Shown here: piece after piece, positions 27,527-36,606 of the stretch
Numbering within the stretch: position 1 is the first letter of the stretch
How the letters are laid out: each line of letters opens with the position of its first letter
NCBI GenBank assembly: GCA_024236015.1
Contig: JACKLK010000004.1
Span: 248,001-312,000 of the forward strand
Direction: 5' to 3'
DNA: 64,000 nt
Source of the DNA: Rhodoferax sp.
GTDB taxonomy: Bacteria > Pseudomonadota > Gammaproteobacteria > Burkholderiales > Burkholderiaceae_C
The notes under the pieces: model-generated
What the model saw: the letters and a program-made list of their open reading frames with translations, nothing else
What the model was told of the DNA's origin: nothing
Database searches by the model: none
Made by a program: the position numbers and the translations under genes

Positions 27527-27593
27527 GCGGCTGAGGCCGCGCTCTGTTCGACGGGGGCGCAGCCACGTGCGGCGCCAGTCCGGCGGGGCCTGG

Positions 27594-28322
27594 TCAGGCG
27601 GCGTCCAGATCGATCTCGCCCAGGCGCCTGATCCACAGATTCCACGACCGCGGAATCTGCCCGTCGTTCATGTCCGAGGCCAACCGGGCCTCCTCTTCGT
27701 TGAGGAAGGTGATGTCACCCAGGCCGTTGGCGGCCAGCTGCAATCTGGCATTGACTTCCGCGTAGATGGCGCGGTAGACGACCTGCTCGATCGACGTGCC
27801 CACGACCGTGGATCCGTGACCACGCATCAGCACGCAGCTGTGCCGGCCCAGCGACTTCGCCAGTGCCGCGCCCAGGTAGGAGCTGCGGATCAGCATGTCG
27901 CTGTCGCCCGCCGCTTCGCGGATCTCGAAATGGGCCGAGCCGCCGGCCAGGAAGCCGGACATGTGGAACACCGGCCGCAAGGCCTGCCGGGTCACCGCAA
28001 ACGGGATCACGCTGGGCGAATGGCTGTGCACCACCGCCACCACGTCCGGACGTGCGCGGTAGATCTCGGCGTGGATGAAGCGCTCCAGGTAGGGTCGTTC
28101 CGTGGTCTCCGACACTGCGTCGCCATCGTAGTTGTAGCAGACGATGTCCTGGCGCCGGACCAGCGCCGGCGCGCGGTTGCACGACAGCAGGAACACATCC
28201 GGCTCGCTGTCGTGGCGCACGCTGGCATGACCCAGGCCGTCGACGACGCCGTGGTCGTACAGGATGCGATTGGCGTAGACCAGCTTGTCGATCAGCTCGG
28301 ATGCGGGCGGTTTTGCAGCCAT
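27594..28322 (-). CDS. Class II aldolase/adducin-family protein
   Basis: This 242-residue protein has the metal-dependent class II aldolase fold. The zinc ligands are visible as HSHS near residue 99 and HGS in LMRGHGSTVVG near residue 165, with an Glu in ERFIHAEIY as the likely catalytic or metal-site acid. It is close to L-fuculose/L-ribulose phosphate aldolase-like proteins often annotated as acting on unphosphorylated hydroxy acids. It is convergent with the dehydratase-RraA operon and divergent from the TRAP genes, so it is probably part of the same catabolic module under a separate promoter. Confidence 0.85.
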   Translation of the reverse strand: MAAKPPASELIDKLVYANRILYDHGVVDGLGHASVRHDSEPDVFLLSCNRAPALVRRQDIVCYNYDGDAVSETTERPYLERFIHAEIYRARPDVVAVVHSHSPSVIPFAVTRQALRPVFHMSGFLAGGSAHFEIREAAGDSDMLIRSSYLGAALAKSLGRHSCVLMRGHGSTVVGTSIEQVVYRAIYAEVNARLQLAANGLGDITFLNEEEARLASDMNDGQIPRSWNLWIRRLGEIDLDAA

Positions 28323-28589
28323 GGTGCTTGTCTCCGTTCCAGGTTTTCACGCACATGCGTCGGGATCCGGGGCACAGCATAACGCCTTGGGCACCCGCGC
28401 CCGGGCGGCACGACGGCGCTGCAAGCCTTCTTCGGGTCAATACCGATTGCCAGGCCGCGATCCAGACCGGACCATGCGACACGTCATGCGCACGATCCGG
28501 CCTGAATATCGCTGGCCGGCCACGGTGCGGGGCCCGGATGATCCCTTCCTGTCCGCGGTATCGCCCACAACCACGAGGAGCACACGTTC
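28323..28589. other. Divergent region between class II aldolase and TRAP genes
   Basis: This 267-bp region separates two divergent transcripts. GAGGAG precedes the TRAP binding-protein start. No regulator gene or clear palindrome was found; both promoters should lie here. Confidence 0.45.
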
Positions 28590-29603
28590 ATGTATCTGAA
28601 GAGACTGATGGTTTCGGCGCTGGTCGTCGCCGGATTCGCCCTGCCCGCATGGGCCGATTTCAACGACAAGCAGCCCATCACCGCGACCGTCACCGGCGCG
28701 ACGCCCTCGGGATACCCGCGCACCATGGTCGAAGGCCTGGACGCGGTGGTCCGCGACGCCTATCCGGGTTCGTCCATCTCGTTCAAGCCCAACTCCCCCG
28801 GAGGCGGCGTGCTGGCCATTGCCGAGGGGCAGGCCGACTTCACCGCAACCGCCACCGGCACCGAGGTGCGGCTGGCCAACGAAGGCAGCTTCCCGTACAA
28901 GACCCCGCTCAAGGGCAAGTTCTCGCTGGCGATGAAGCTGTTCGACGTGCAATACATCCACGTCTTCATGACCAAGGAGTGGGCGGACGCCAACGGCATC
29001 CGCAGCTGGGCCGACATCGCAGCGAAGAAGCCGCGCATGCGGCTTGCCATCAACCGTCCGGACAATCCGCAGACCACCATCGGCGGCCCCTACGAGATGA
29101 TGAAGGCCCATGGCTTCACCATCGACGACATCGAGAAATGGGGCGGCAGCTTCGTGCTGGGCAACAGCAGCACCGGGCTCGCGGCCATCGTCGACGGCAA
29201 GGCCGACGTGTTCATGAACGTGCGCAACCTGGGCGATGCGCTGATCAAGGACGTCGCCAGCAAGCGGCCGTTGTTGTGGATCGATGCCGACCCGGCCAAG
29301 ATGAAGCAGGCCGCGGACGCCTTCAATTTCGCGGTCGGCATGATCCCCAAGGACGCCTATCCCTTCCTCGAGAAGGACTATCCGACCGTGCGCCAGTGGG
29401 TCGCGCTGCTGGCCAGTGCCCAGACCTCGGAGGAGACGGTCTACAAATACGTCAAGGCGGTCGGCGAGAACGAGGACCGGGTGCAGAAGGTCGGCGGGTC
29501 CCTGTCCACCTTCAAGGCGGCGAACATGGCCGACAACCCGGCCAATCTGCCCATCCATCCGGGCGCGCTGCGCTACTACAAGGAAAAAGGCCTGGTGAAA
29601 TAA
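28590..29603 (+). CDS. TAXI-family TRAP transporter solute-binding protein
   Basis: This 337-residue periplasmic binding protein carries a Sec signal (MYLKRLMVSALVVAGFALPAWA) and the TAXI pattern, with the early ATVTGATPSGYPRTM segment and a central DGKADVFMNVRNLGD region. TAXI proteins deliver small carboxylates to DctM-type permeases. GAGGAG precedes the ATG. The fused permease gene follows after 28 bp, so the two form one transport operon. The ligand is likely the acid catabolised by the neighbouring dehydratase/aldolases; this is inference. Confidence 0.92.
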   Translation: MYLKRLMVSALVVAGFALPAWADFNDKQPITATVTGATPSGYPRTMVEGLDAVVRDAYPGSSISFKPNSPGGGVLAIAEGQADFTATATGTEVRLANEGSFPYKTPLKGKFSLAMKLFDVQYIHVFMTKEWADANGIRSWADIAAKKPRMRLAINRPDNPQTTIGGPYEMMKAHGFTIDDIEKWGGSFVLGNSSTGLAAIVDGKADVFMNVRNLGDALIKDVASKRPLLWIDADPAKMKQAADAFNFAVGMIPKDAYPFLEKDYPTVRQWVALLASAQTSEETVYKYVKAVGENEDRVQKVGGSLSTFKAANMADNPANLPIHPGALRYYKEKGLVK

Positions 29604-29631
29604 CAAGCGTGGCATTGACTCCCCGCAGCCG

Positions 29632-31656
29632 ATGTCCGTGACCGACGCCGCCCCCGTATCGACGGGGCGGGTCTTCAAGCGCCTGCTGGGCGGCGGCAGC
29701 CGCCACCAGCCCGGCGGCCGCTGGACCCCGCTGATCGCGGCCGGCTCGGTCGCGGCCACGCTGTACGTGTTGTGGATCGGGGCCTTGTCGACGGTGTTCG
29801 GCAACGCCTTGTTGTGGGCCTATGGCAGCCTGCAGTCCGTCGGCCTGGACTGGCCCTGGCTCGACGCCTTTGCGGCCTGGTCGCGCGGCTACACCGCCAA
29901 CTTCCATCGCGACATCGCGATCTTCATCGGCGTCACGTTTCCGATCGCCTTCCTGACCACCACGGCGCACGTGGACCGCAAGAAACTGGCCTGGACCGAC
30001 ATCGTGCCGGCAGCGTTGTCGTTCGCCGTCGCGCTGTACTACGTCATCCTGGACGACAGGTTCCTGAACTGGAGCCGCGGTTTCTCGACCCCCACGATGT
30101 GGGACACGATCGTGGGCATCACCCTGGTGGTGCTGGTGGTCGAACTGTGCCGGCGCTGCACCGGCTGGGGCCTGACCTCGCTGGTGCTGCTGCTGCTGGC
30201 GTTCACGGTGTTCGGCCACCTGATGCCGGGCCCGCTGAAGCACGAGAACTTCGGCATCGACTATTTCATCGAGATGATGACGATCACCGAGAACGGCATC
30301 TTCGGCTCGCCGCTGGAAGTGGCGGCAACCTATGCGTTCCTGTTCGTGCTGTTCGGCAACTTCTTCGAGAAGACCGGCGGCGGCGACCTGTTCTTCGGCC
30401 TGTCGAGCGCCATCACGGGCCGCATGACCGGCGGCGCCGCCAAGGCCTGCGTCACCGCCAGCGGCCTGTACGGATCGGTGTCGGGCAGTCCCACGGCCGA
30501 TGTCGCGACCACCGGCCCGCTGACGATACCCATCATGAAGAAGATGGGCATCGCACCGGCACGCGCGGCCGCGATCGAGGCCACCGCGTCCAGCGGCGGC
30601 GCGATGTTGCCGCCCGTGATGGGCGCGGTGGCCTTCATCATGTCGGACCTGACCGGCATCACCTATGCCGCCATCGCCTGGGCCTCGTTGCTGCCGGCGC
30701 TGCTCTACTACGCCTCGATCTACATCCTGGTGCACAACGAGTCGGTGCGCCACGACGAAGGGCGCCTGCCCGAGGACCAGATCGCCGGCTTGTGGCACAC
30801 GCTGGCCCATGGCTGGCGCCATCTGCTGCCCCTGCTGGCGTTGATCTCGTTGCTGATCATGGGATTCACGCCGGTCTATGTCGCGGCCGGCTCCACCGCC
30901 GCCATCATCGTGCTGAGCTGGTTCTCGCGCAGCAGCGCGATCGGACCGCGACGTTTCGTCGAATGCTGCACCACCACCATCTTCCAGGTCGTGCCGCTGA
31001 TCGGTGCCGTGGCAGCCGCCGGCATCATCATCGGTGCGGTCGAGATCAGCGCGCTGGCCGGCAAGTTCACGCTGCTGATCAACGCGATCTCCGGCGGCTA
31101 CCTGGTGTCGACGCTGCTGCTGTCGGCCGTGATGCTGATCCTGCTGGGCATGGGCATGCCCACGCCGGCGGTCTACCTGACGGCGGCGGCGCTGCTGGCA
31201 CCCGTGCTGCGCCAGAGCTTCAACCTGCCGGTGATGCAGGTGCATCTGTTCATGATCTATTTCGCCTGCCTGTCGGCGATCACGCCGCCCGTGGCGGTGG
31301 CCAACTTCGCCGCCGGCGCCATTGCGGGCGCCAACCCGATGACGGTCGGACGCCATGCGGTCAAGCTGGCCGCCGGCGGCTTCGTGTTGCCGTTCTTCTT
31401 CATGTTCAACCCGGCGCTGAACATGCAGGGCACGCTGGGCCAGATCCTGATGGCCCTGGTCTTTGCCGCCGGCATGGTGAGCTTCTGCTCCATGGCGCTG
31501 CACGGCTATCTCGGCAAACGCACCATCCACCGGCTGCCGCGCCTGGTGCTGGCGGTGTGTGCGATCGGCATGATCGTGCCGAATCCGGCGATGCAGGCCC
31601 TGTTCCTGGCACTGGGCGCCGCCGTGCTGGTGCTCCGGCGGCTGCGGCCGGTCTGA
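29632..31656 (+). CDS. TRAP transporter fused permease (DctQM type)
   Basis: This 674-residue inner-membrane protein fuses the small (DctQ, four helices) and large (DctM) permease subunits, the usual arrangement for TAXI-TRAP systems. Hydrophobic segments occur throughout. The family signature region SGSPTADVATTGPLTIPIMK lies around residues 285-305 and ATASSGGAMLPPVMG around 320-334; MGMPTPAVYLTAAALLAPVL is near 505-525. Uptake is driven by an ion gradient, not ATP. It is co-transcribed with the binding-protein gene just upstream. Confidence 0.93.
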   Translation: MSVTDAAPVSTGRVFKRLLGGGSRHQPGGRWTPLIAAGSVAATLYVLWIGALSTVFGNALLWAYGSLQSVGLDWPWLDAFAAWSRGYTANFHRDIAIFIGVTFPIAFLTTTAHVDRKKLAWTDIVPAALSFAVALYYVILDDRFLNWSRGFSTPTMWDTIVGITLVVLVVELCRRCTGWGLTSLVLLLLAFTVFGHLMPGPLKHENFGIDYFIEMMTITENGIFGSPLEVAATYAFLFVLFGNFFEKTGGGDLFFGLSSAITGRMTGGAAKACVTASGLYGSVSGSPTADVATTGPLTIPIMKKMGIAPARAAAIEATASSGGAMLPPVMGAVAFIMSDLTGITYAAIAWASLLPALLYYASIYILVHNESVRHDEGRLPEDQIAGLWHTLAHGWRHLLPLLALISLLIMGFTPVYVAAGSTAAIIVLSWFSRSSAIGPRRFVECCTTTIFQVVPLIGAVAAAGIIIGAVEISALAGKFTLLINAISGGYLVSTLLLSAVMLILLGMGMPTPAVYLTAAALLAPVLRQSFNLPVMQVHLFMIYFACLSAITPPVAVANFAAGAIAGANPMTVGRHAVKLAAGGFVLPFFFMFNPALNMQGTLGQILMALVFAAGMVSFCSMALHGYLGKRTIHRLPRLVLAVCAIGMIVPNPAMQALFLALGAAVLVLRRLRPV

Positions 31657-31833
31657 TTCCTTCGCGGTCGGCAAGACCCTTGCGCAGGAACCCGGCCAGC
31701 CACCGGTCCCGGGCGGTGGCCACGGTGTCCGGGAGCGGCCCGCCACCGGAGCGCACCTGCAAAATCCCCACGCCCGCAACGCCATCACCGCAAAAAACAC
31801 TGAACTTGTGCTGACCGTCGATATCATTCCCGG

Positions 31834-32247
31834 GTGCGCCGCATCTTCGTCATCGTGCTCGTCCTGCTGCTGCCCCTGCGTGCCTGGGTCGGCGACGCCA
31901 TGGCCATGCAGATGGCGCTGCCGGGCGGCACGGCGCACGCGGCGGCGGCCGCGCAGCCCCAGCATGGCGCAGTCCCGCATCACCATGCCGACACGGCGGA
32001 CGACCATCGGCACGACACGCCGACGGCCATGGCAGCCGATTGCGCCGAGCACACCGGCGTCGACACCAGCGGGAATGACACCCATTGCCAGACCTGCACG
32101 ATGTGCCAGACCTGCCATACCGTGGCCATCACCGCCGCGCCCATGGACCTGCCGGCAGCGCATGGGGTGCGCAGCTTGCCGCCTCGGGCAACCGAGAGCT
32201 TCGTCAGCGCCGAGCGCGCTCGCGGCCTGAAGCCGCCCATTTCCTGA
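31834..32247 (+). CDS. Small secreted Cys/His-rich protein, probably metal-related
   Basis: This 137-residue protein begins with a GTG codon and a strong signal peptide (RRIFVIVLVLLLPLRAWVGDAMA). The mature part is rich in His and has a dense cysteine cluster, CQTCTMCQTCH (about residues 89-99), preceded by HHHADTADDHRHD. Such composition suggests copper or other soft-metal binding. The final CQTCH fits CxxCH formally, but nothing else looks like a cytochrome. It opens the copper cluster, 100 bp before the next gene. I do not recognise a named family beyond resemblance to DUF2946-like proteins. Confidence 0.65.
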   Translation: MRRIFVIVLVLLLPLRAWVGDAMAMQMALPGGTAHAAAAAQPQHGAVPHHHADTADDHRHDTPTAMAADCAEHTGVDTSGNDTHCQTCTMCQTCHTVAITAAPMDLPAAHGVRSLPPRATESFVSAERARGLKPPIS

Positions 32248-32346
32248 CTCCCCTGGCCTAGGTTCGTCCGCGCGCAGCCCGAGACCGGGCTGGTGCGCGC
32301 CCAAGCGTGGTCGCACGACCACATGACCGCTGCCCTGGAGTCATCC

Positions 32347-32640
32347 ATGAAGCCCACTCGAATCATGTTGTGCGGTGCACTGGCGTGCCTGCCCGTCATC
32401 GCCAACGCCCAATCACCGACGGACCCGGCCACGGCGGCTCCGCCCGTCCCGTACCGATCGGTATTCACAGACACCCCCAAGGGCGTCGAAAAAGACACGC
32501 TGGACTGGAAGGCCGCCAATGCGCAGGTCGGCCAGTTCCTGCGCGGTCACATCGACATTCTCAAATGGGAGGCCGCGCAACGCAGGGCGCCGACGCCATC
32601 GTCCGCGACGCCGCCCGATATGCAGGACAGGAAACCATGA
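32347..32640 (+). CDS. Small periplasmic protein of a copper cluster, function unknown
   Basis: This 97-residue protein has a Sec signal (cleavage near ANA, residue 21) and a short mature part with PYRSVFTDTPKGVEKDTLDWKAANAQVG. Comparable small proteins sit ahead of TolC/copper-oxidase genes in Burkholderiales, but I cannot assign a biochemical role. CTGGAG precedes the ATG at 32347. The stop overlaps the start of the TolC-like gene by 4 bp (ATGA), so it is translationally coupled with it. Confidence 0.7.
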   Translation: MKPTRIMLCGALACLPVIANAQSPTDPATAAPPVPYRSVFTDTPKGVEKDTLDWKAANAQVGQFLRGHIDILKWEAAQRRAPTPSSATPPDMQDRKP

Positions 32641-34091
32641 ACATCCCAACCAGCCAGCAGCGTGCCGCGCGCAGAGCGACGCGGCTGACGGCGGCCGCGC
32701 TGGCCGTCGCCATGCTCGGCGGATGCGCCGCGTTGTCCCCAGACTCCGGCACGGCCGACGTACAGGCGTTGGTGGCCGGCAGGACCGGCGCCGTCGATGC
32801 CCGGCTGCCGGCCCAGGATGCGGCTACGGCCGCCGCCACGGTCGGCAAACTGCTCGAGTCCCCCGTCGATGCCGAGGCCGCCGTACGCATCGCCTTGCTC
32901 AACAACGCCGGACTGCGGGGATCCCTGGCCACGCTGGGTGTCAGCGATGCGTTGCGGGCGCAGGCGGGAACCCTGCCCAACCCGCATTTTTCGATCGCCC
33001 GCCTGCGCATGGGCGACGAGGTCGAGATCGAGCGCATGCTGACCTTCAACCTGGTCGGTCTGCTGACCCTGCCCTGGAAATACCAGTGGCAGACCCAGCA
33101 ACACGAACTGGCCAAGCTGCAGGCCGCGCAGGACGTGATCCGGCTCGCCGCCAACACGCGCAAGGCCTGGATCACGGCGGTCGCCGCGCAGCAGACGGCG
33201 GCCTACATGCGCGACGTCAAGGAAGCCGCCGAAGCCGGCGGTGAACTGGCGCGGCGCATGGCCCGGGTCGGCAACTGGAGCCGCCTGCGCCAGGCACGTG
33301 AGCAGCTGACACTGAACGACGCCACGGCCCAGCTGGCCCGCGCCGAACAGGCGGCCTTCAGCGCCCGTGAACGCCTGACCCGGCTGATGGGCTTGTGGGG
33401 CGCACAGGCCGACTTCCGGCTGGCCGATCGCCTGCCGGACCTGCCCAAGGACGTGACGCCCATGACCGACATCGAAGCGCGTGCGCTGCGCGAGCGCCTC
33501 GACGTGCGATCGGCCATGGCCCAGTCGCGCTACGTGGCCGAGCAGATGGGTTTCACCAGGGTCACCGGTTATGTCGACGGCATGTCGATCGGCCTGATCC
33601 GCAACAGCGTGTTCGACAACGACACCGGAACCAAGGCCTCCAACCGCGGCGTCGAGCTGGAGTTGCCGCTGCCGATATTCGACTGGGGCGGCGCACGCAA
33701 TGCGCGATCGCGCGCCGTGTACCTGCAGTCGGTATCGCAGGTCCAGGAAACTGCCGTCAACGCCCGCTCGGAAGCCCGGGAAGCCTATTTCGCCTACCGC
33801 ACCGCCTACGACCTGGCCCGGCATTACCGCGACGAGGTCGTGCCGCTGCGCAAGTTCATCGGCGAGGAGATGCTGCTGCGCTACAACGGCATGCTGGCCA
33901 GCACCTGGGACCTGCTGGCCGACAGCCGGGCCCAGGTGATGGCGGTCAACAGCGCGATCGAGGCGCAGCGGGACTTCTGGCTGGCCGAGACCGACCTGCA
34001 GACGGCCTTGACCGGCACCAGTCCCGGCGCCATCGCAGGTGCGACTGTCAGTGTGGGTGGTGGCGGCGGCGATGCAGCCGCCGGCCATTGA
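32637..34091 (+). CDS. TolC-family outer-membrane factor (lipoprotein)
   Basis: This 484-residue protein is an outer-membrane efflux factor of the TolC/CusC type. It has a lipobox LGGC (Cys30) and long helical segments with the repeated NAGLRGSLATLGVSDALRAQAG and LERLTRLMGLWG-like patterns of the family. The C-terminus ends in a Gly-rich tail. No adaptor (CusB) or pump (CusA or a P-type ATPase) is encoded next to it in the window, so its partner is unknown. Its place between a small secreted protein and a multicopper oxidase indicates copper export or delivery of copper-binding proteins. Confidence 0.88.
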   Translation: MNIPTSQQRAARRATRLTAAALAVAMLGGCAALSPDSGTADVQALVAGRTGAVDARLPAQDAATAAATVGKLLESPVDAEAAVRIALLNNAGLRGSLATLGVSDALRAQAGTLPNPHFSIARLRMGDEVEIERMLTFNLVGLLTLPWKYQWQTQQHELAKLQAAQDVIRLAANTRKAWITAVAAQQTAAYMRDVKEAAEAGGELARRMARVGNWSRLRQAREQLTLNDATAQLARAEQAAFSARERLTRLMGLWGAQADFRLADRLPDLPKDVTPMTDIEARALRERLDVRSAMAQSRYVAEQMGFTRVTGYVDGMSIGLIRNSVFDNDTGTKASNRGVELELPLPIFDWGGARNARSRAVYLQSVSQVQETAVNARSEAREAYFAYRTAYDLARHYRDEVVPLRKFIGEEMLLRYNGMLASTWDLLADSRAQVMAVNSAIEAQRDFWLAETDLQTALTGTSPGAIAGATVSVGGGGGDAAAGH

Positions 34092-34137
34092 ACCCTGCGC
34101 ACGACATGCACCCGCAAACCAACACGAGAGAACCGCA

Positions 34138-35580
34138 ATGAATCGACGCAACTTCTTCGGCGGTGCGGCATTGGGCGCCGTGGCTGCCGCATCGGTCAGT
34201 CGCGTGGCCATGGCCGCCCTGCCCGAGCCCGTCATGATGGGCAAACCCGACACCGCCCCGCCGCTGGTCCCGAACTCCGGGCGGCCCTACAACCCGGTGG
34301 TGACGCTCAACGGCTGGACCCTGCCGTGGCGGATGAACCAGAACGTCAAGGAGTTCCACCTGGTGGCCGAGCCCGTGGTGCGCGAGATCGCACCGGGCAT
34401 GAACGCCACCTTGTGGGGCTACAACGGCCAGAGTCCGGGCCCGACGATCGAAGTCGTCGAAGGCGACCGGGTGCGCATCTTCCTGACCAACAAGCTGCCC
34501 GAACACACGACCATCCACTGGCATGGCCAGCGCCTGCCCAACGGCATGGACGGCGTCGGCGGCCTGAACCAGAAGGCGGTGCCGGTGGGCAAGACCTTCG
34601 TCTACGAGTTCGTCGCGCGCCGGCCCGGCACCTTCATGTACCACCCGCATGCGGATGAAATGACGCAGATGGCCATGGGCATGATGGGTTTCTGGGTCAC
34701 GCATCCGAAGGACAAGCATCCGCTGATCCAGGAGGTGCAGCGCGACTTCTGCTTCCTGCTCAACGCCTACGACATCGACCCGGGCAGCACCACACCGATG
34801 CCCAACACGATGACGGACTTCAACCTGTGGACCTGGAACAGCCGGGCCTTTCCCGGCATCGATTCGCTCAACGTGCGCCAGGGCGACCAGGTGCGCATCC
34901 GCATCGGCAACCTGACGATGACCAACCACCCGATCCACCTGCACGGGCACGAGTTCGTCGTCAGCGGCACCGACGGCGGGCCGACGCCGATCGGTGCGCG
35001 TTGGCCCGAGGTCACGACCGACATCGCGGTGGGCCAGATGCGCCAGATCGACTTCCTGGCCGACGAGGAAGGCGACTGGGCCTTCCATTGCCACAAGAGC
35101 CACCACACCATGAACCCGATGGGCCACGACGTGCCCAACATGATCGGCGTGGACCACCGCGGCCTGGTCGCCAAGATCCAGAAGCTGGTGCCCGACTACA
35201 TGGTGATGGGCGAGCGCGGCATGGCCGACATGGGCGAGATGGAGATGCCGCTGCCAGACCAGACGCTGCCGATGATGACCGGCACCGGCCCGTACGGTCC
35301 GATCGAGATGGGCGGCATGTTCAGCATGCTCAAGGTCCGCAAGGACCAGAAGCCGGGCGACTACAGCGACCCTGGCTGGTTCAAGCAACCGGCCGGAACG
35401 CAGTCGTTCGAATGGACCGGCAGTCTGCCGGAACCTGCGCGTTTCCAGTCGGAGGCCGCCGCGGCCGGTGGCACGGTGCCGGGCCTGCACAACCCGCCGG
35501 CCGTCGCGTCGGCCCCCACGCGCCCAGGCACCACGCTGACGGTTCGCAAGCCCGGTGCGGGTTCGCACCGCGGCCATTGA
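34138..35580 (+). CDS. Periplasmic multicopper oxidase (CopA/CueO-like)
   Basis: This 480-residue protein is a multicopper oxidase probably exported by the Tat system, since it starts MNRRNFFGGAALGAV. All copper-site motifs are intact: HWH (127-129), HPH (169-171), HPIHLHGH (264-271) and HCHKSHHTMNPM, where Cys318, His323 and Met328 give the type 1 site. After the last domain comes a Met-rich stretch (about 365-430, for example MGEMEMPLPDQTLPMM) that may bind Cu(I), as in CueO/CopA. The likely role is Cu(I) oxidation and copper tolerance. It follows the TolC-like gene after 46 bp. Confidence 0.93.
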   Translation: MNRRNFFGGAALGAVAAASVSRVAMAALPEPVMMGKPDTAPPLVPNSGRPYNPVVTLNGWTLPWRMNQNVKEFHLVAEPVVREIAPGMNATLWGYNGQSPGPTIEVVEGDRVRIFLTNKLPEHTTIHWHGQRLPNGMDGVGGLNQKAVPVGKTFVYEFVARRPGTFMYHPHADEMTQMAMGMMGFWVTHPKDKHPLIQEVQRDFCFLLNAYDIDPGSTTPMPNTMTDFNLWTWNSRAFPGIDSLNVRQGDQVRIRIGNLTMTNHPIHLHGHEFVVSGTDGGPTPIGARWPEVTTDIAVGQMRQIDFLADEEGDWAFHCHKSHHTMNPMGHDVPNMIGVDHRGLVAKIQKLVPDYMVMGERGMADMGEMEMPLPDQTLPMMTGTGPYGPIEMGGMFSMLKVRKDQKPGDYSDPGWFKQPAGTQSFEWTGSLPEPARFQSEAAAAGGTVPGLHNPPAVASAPTRPGTTLTVRKPGAGSHRGH

Positions 35581-35662
35581 TGCATGACGACCTCGCAGGA
35601 TGACACGACAAACCGCACGAGCCGATTCGCAACATCCCTCCGATGAGGCACAGGAGACTTCG

Positions 35663-36175
35663 ATGACACAAGGAACACCCATGACAACGCTGATCAGCAT
35701 CGCGCTCGCCGCGAGCATCGCCGCGACGAGCGGCCTGGCACGGGCCCACGGCGACGCCGACCATGCCGGGAAGGAAACCACCGTCGTGAAGGAGCAAAAA
35801 CCCTGGGGCATGGCCGGCGACGCCAAGGCGGTGAAACGCACCATCACCGTGTCGATGACCGACACGATGCGTTTCTCGCCGGAAAAAATAGACGTCAAGC
35901 AAGGCGACACACTGAAGTTCGTACTCAAGAACGACGGCAAGCTCATGCACGAATTCGTCATCGGCACCAGGAAGGACCTGGACGAACACGCCGCGCTGAT
36001 GATGAAGTTCCCGAACATGGAACACGACGAGCCCTACATGGCGCACGTCGCCCCCGGCAAGACCGGCACCATCGTCTGGACCTTCAACAAGGCCGGCACG
36101 TTCGACTTCGCGTGCCTGATCGCGGGCCACTACCAGGCCGGCATGGTCGGAAAAATCACGGTAGCCGCCAAATAG
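35663..36175 (+). CDS. Secreted cupredoxin-like copper protein
   Basis: This protein (170 residues from 35663, 164 from the ATG at 35681) has a Sec signal ending SGLARA and a plastocyanin/azurin-like domain. Type 1 copper ligands can be aligned: His in LMHEFVIG, then Cys, His and Met in ACLIAGHYQAGM (Cys+5, Cys+10 spacing). It probably shuttles copper or electrons in the periplasm, perhaps with the neighbouring oxidase. CAGGAGA lies before the first start and AAGGAAC before the second, so the start is undecided. It sits 82 bp behind the oxidase gene. Confidence 0.9.
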   Translation: MTQGTPMTTLISIALAASIAATSGLARAHGDADHAGKETTVVKEQKPWGMAGDAKAVKRTITVSMTDTMRFSPEKIDVKQGDTLKFVLKNDGKLMHEFVIGTRKDLDEHAALMMKFPNMEHDEPYMAHVAPGKTGTIVWTFNKAGTFDFACLIAGHYQAGMVGKITVAAK

Positions 36176-36255
36176 ACATTCAAGCAACGACCCGGTCAAT
36201 TCCTGCTGGCGGGTCGATCACCGCGTCATCACCATCAACGTTTCAAGGAACCATC

Positions 36256-36546
36256 ATGAAAACCACCCAACTGCTCGCAACGCTTGCCCTGACCTTCACC
36301 ACCGCGGCCCTGGCCGACATGCCGATGGCCGATGGCGAGGTGCGCAAGATCGACCTCGGTGCCAAGAAGATCACGCTCAAGCACGGCGAGATCAAGAACC
36401 TGGACATGCCGCCGATGACCATGGTGTTCCAGGTCAAGGATCCCGCCATGTTGCAGACGGTCAAGGTCGGTGACAAGGTGCGCTTCACCGTCGAGAACGC
36501 CAATGGCGCCATGACGCTGCTGACGCTGGAGCCGGCGGGGAAATGA
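36256..36546 (+). CDS. CusF-like periplasmic copper-binding protein
   Basis: This 96-residue protein has a signal peptide (cleaved near ALA) and a small OB-fold CusF-type domain. The copper-site pattern is recognisable: His in LKHGEIKNLDMPPMTMVF and the MTM pair, equivalent to the His and two Met ligands of CusF. The CusF aromatic residue that caps Cu(I) is not obvious. It would scavenge periplasmic copper and hand it to an efflux or oxidase partner. AAGGAA precedes the ATG. It is the last gene of the plus-strand copper cluster and faces the dihaem enzyme gene tail to tail. Confidence 0.88.
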   Translation: MKTTQLLATLALTFTTAALADMPMADGEVRKIDLGAKKITLKHGEIKNLDMPPMTMVFQVKDPAMLQTVKVGDKVRFTVENANGAMTLLTLEPAGK

Positions 36547-36606
36547 CGCGCGGCGCGGGCCGCCGCACACCGGCCGCCCGCAGGCGCCGGGCGCGCGGCT
36601 TGCCGG

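Noticed and set aside
31834..32247. CxxCH in the small Cys/His protein as a haem-c site
   Set aside because: The motif sits in a dense Cys cluster in a short protein with no cytochrome fold; metal binding is the simpler reading.
29512..32322. Long minus-strand open frame opposite the TRAP permease
   Set aside because: The product is a low-complexity H/Q/R-rich shadow. The plus strand has the DctQM signatures.
36190..36216. GACCCG...CGGGTC hairpin between the cupredoxin and CusF-like genes
   Set aside because: The stem is only 6 bp with a 15-nt loop and no T tract, so I do not call it a terminator.
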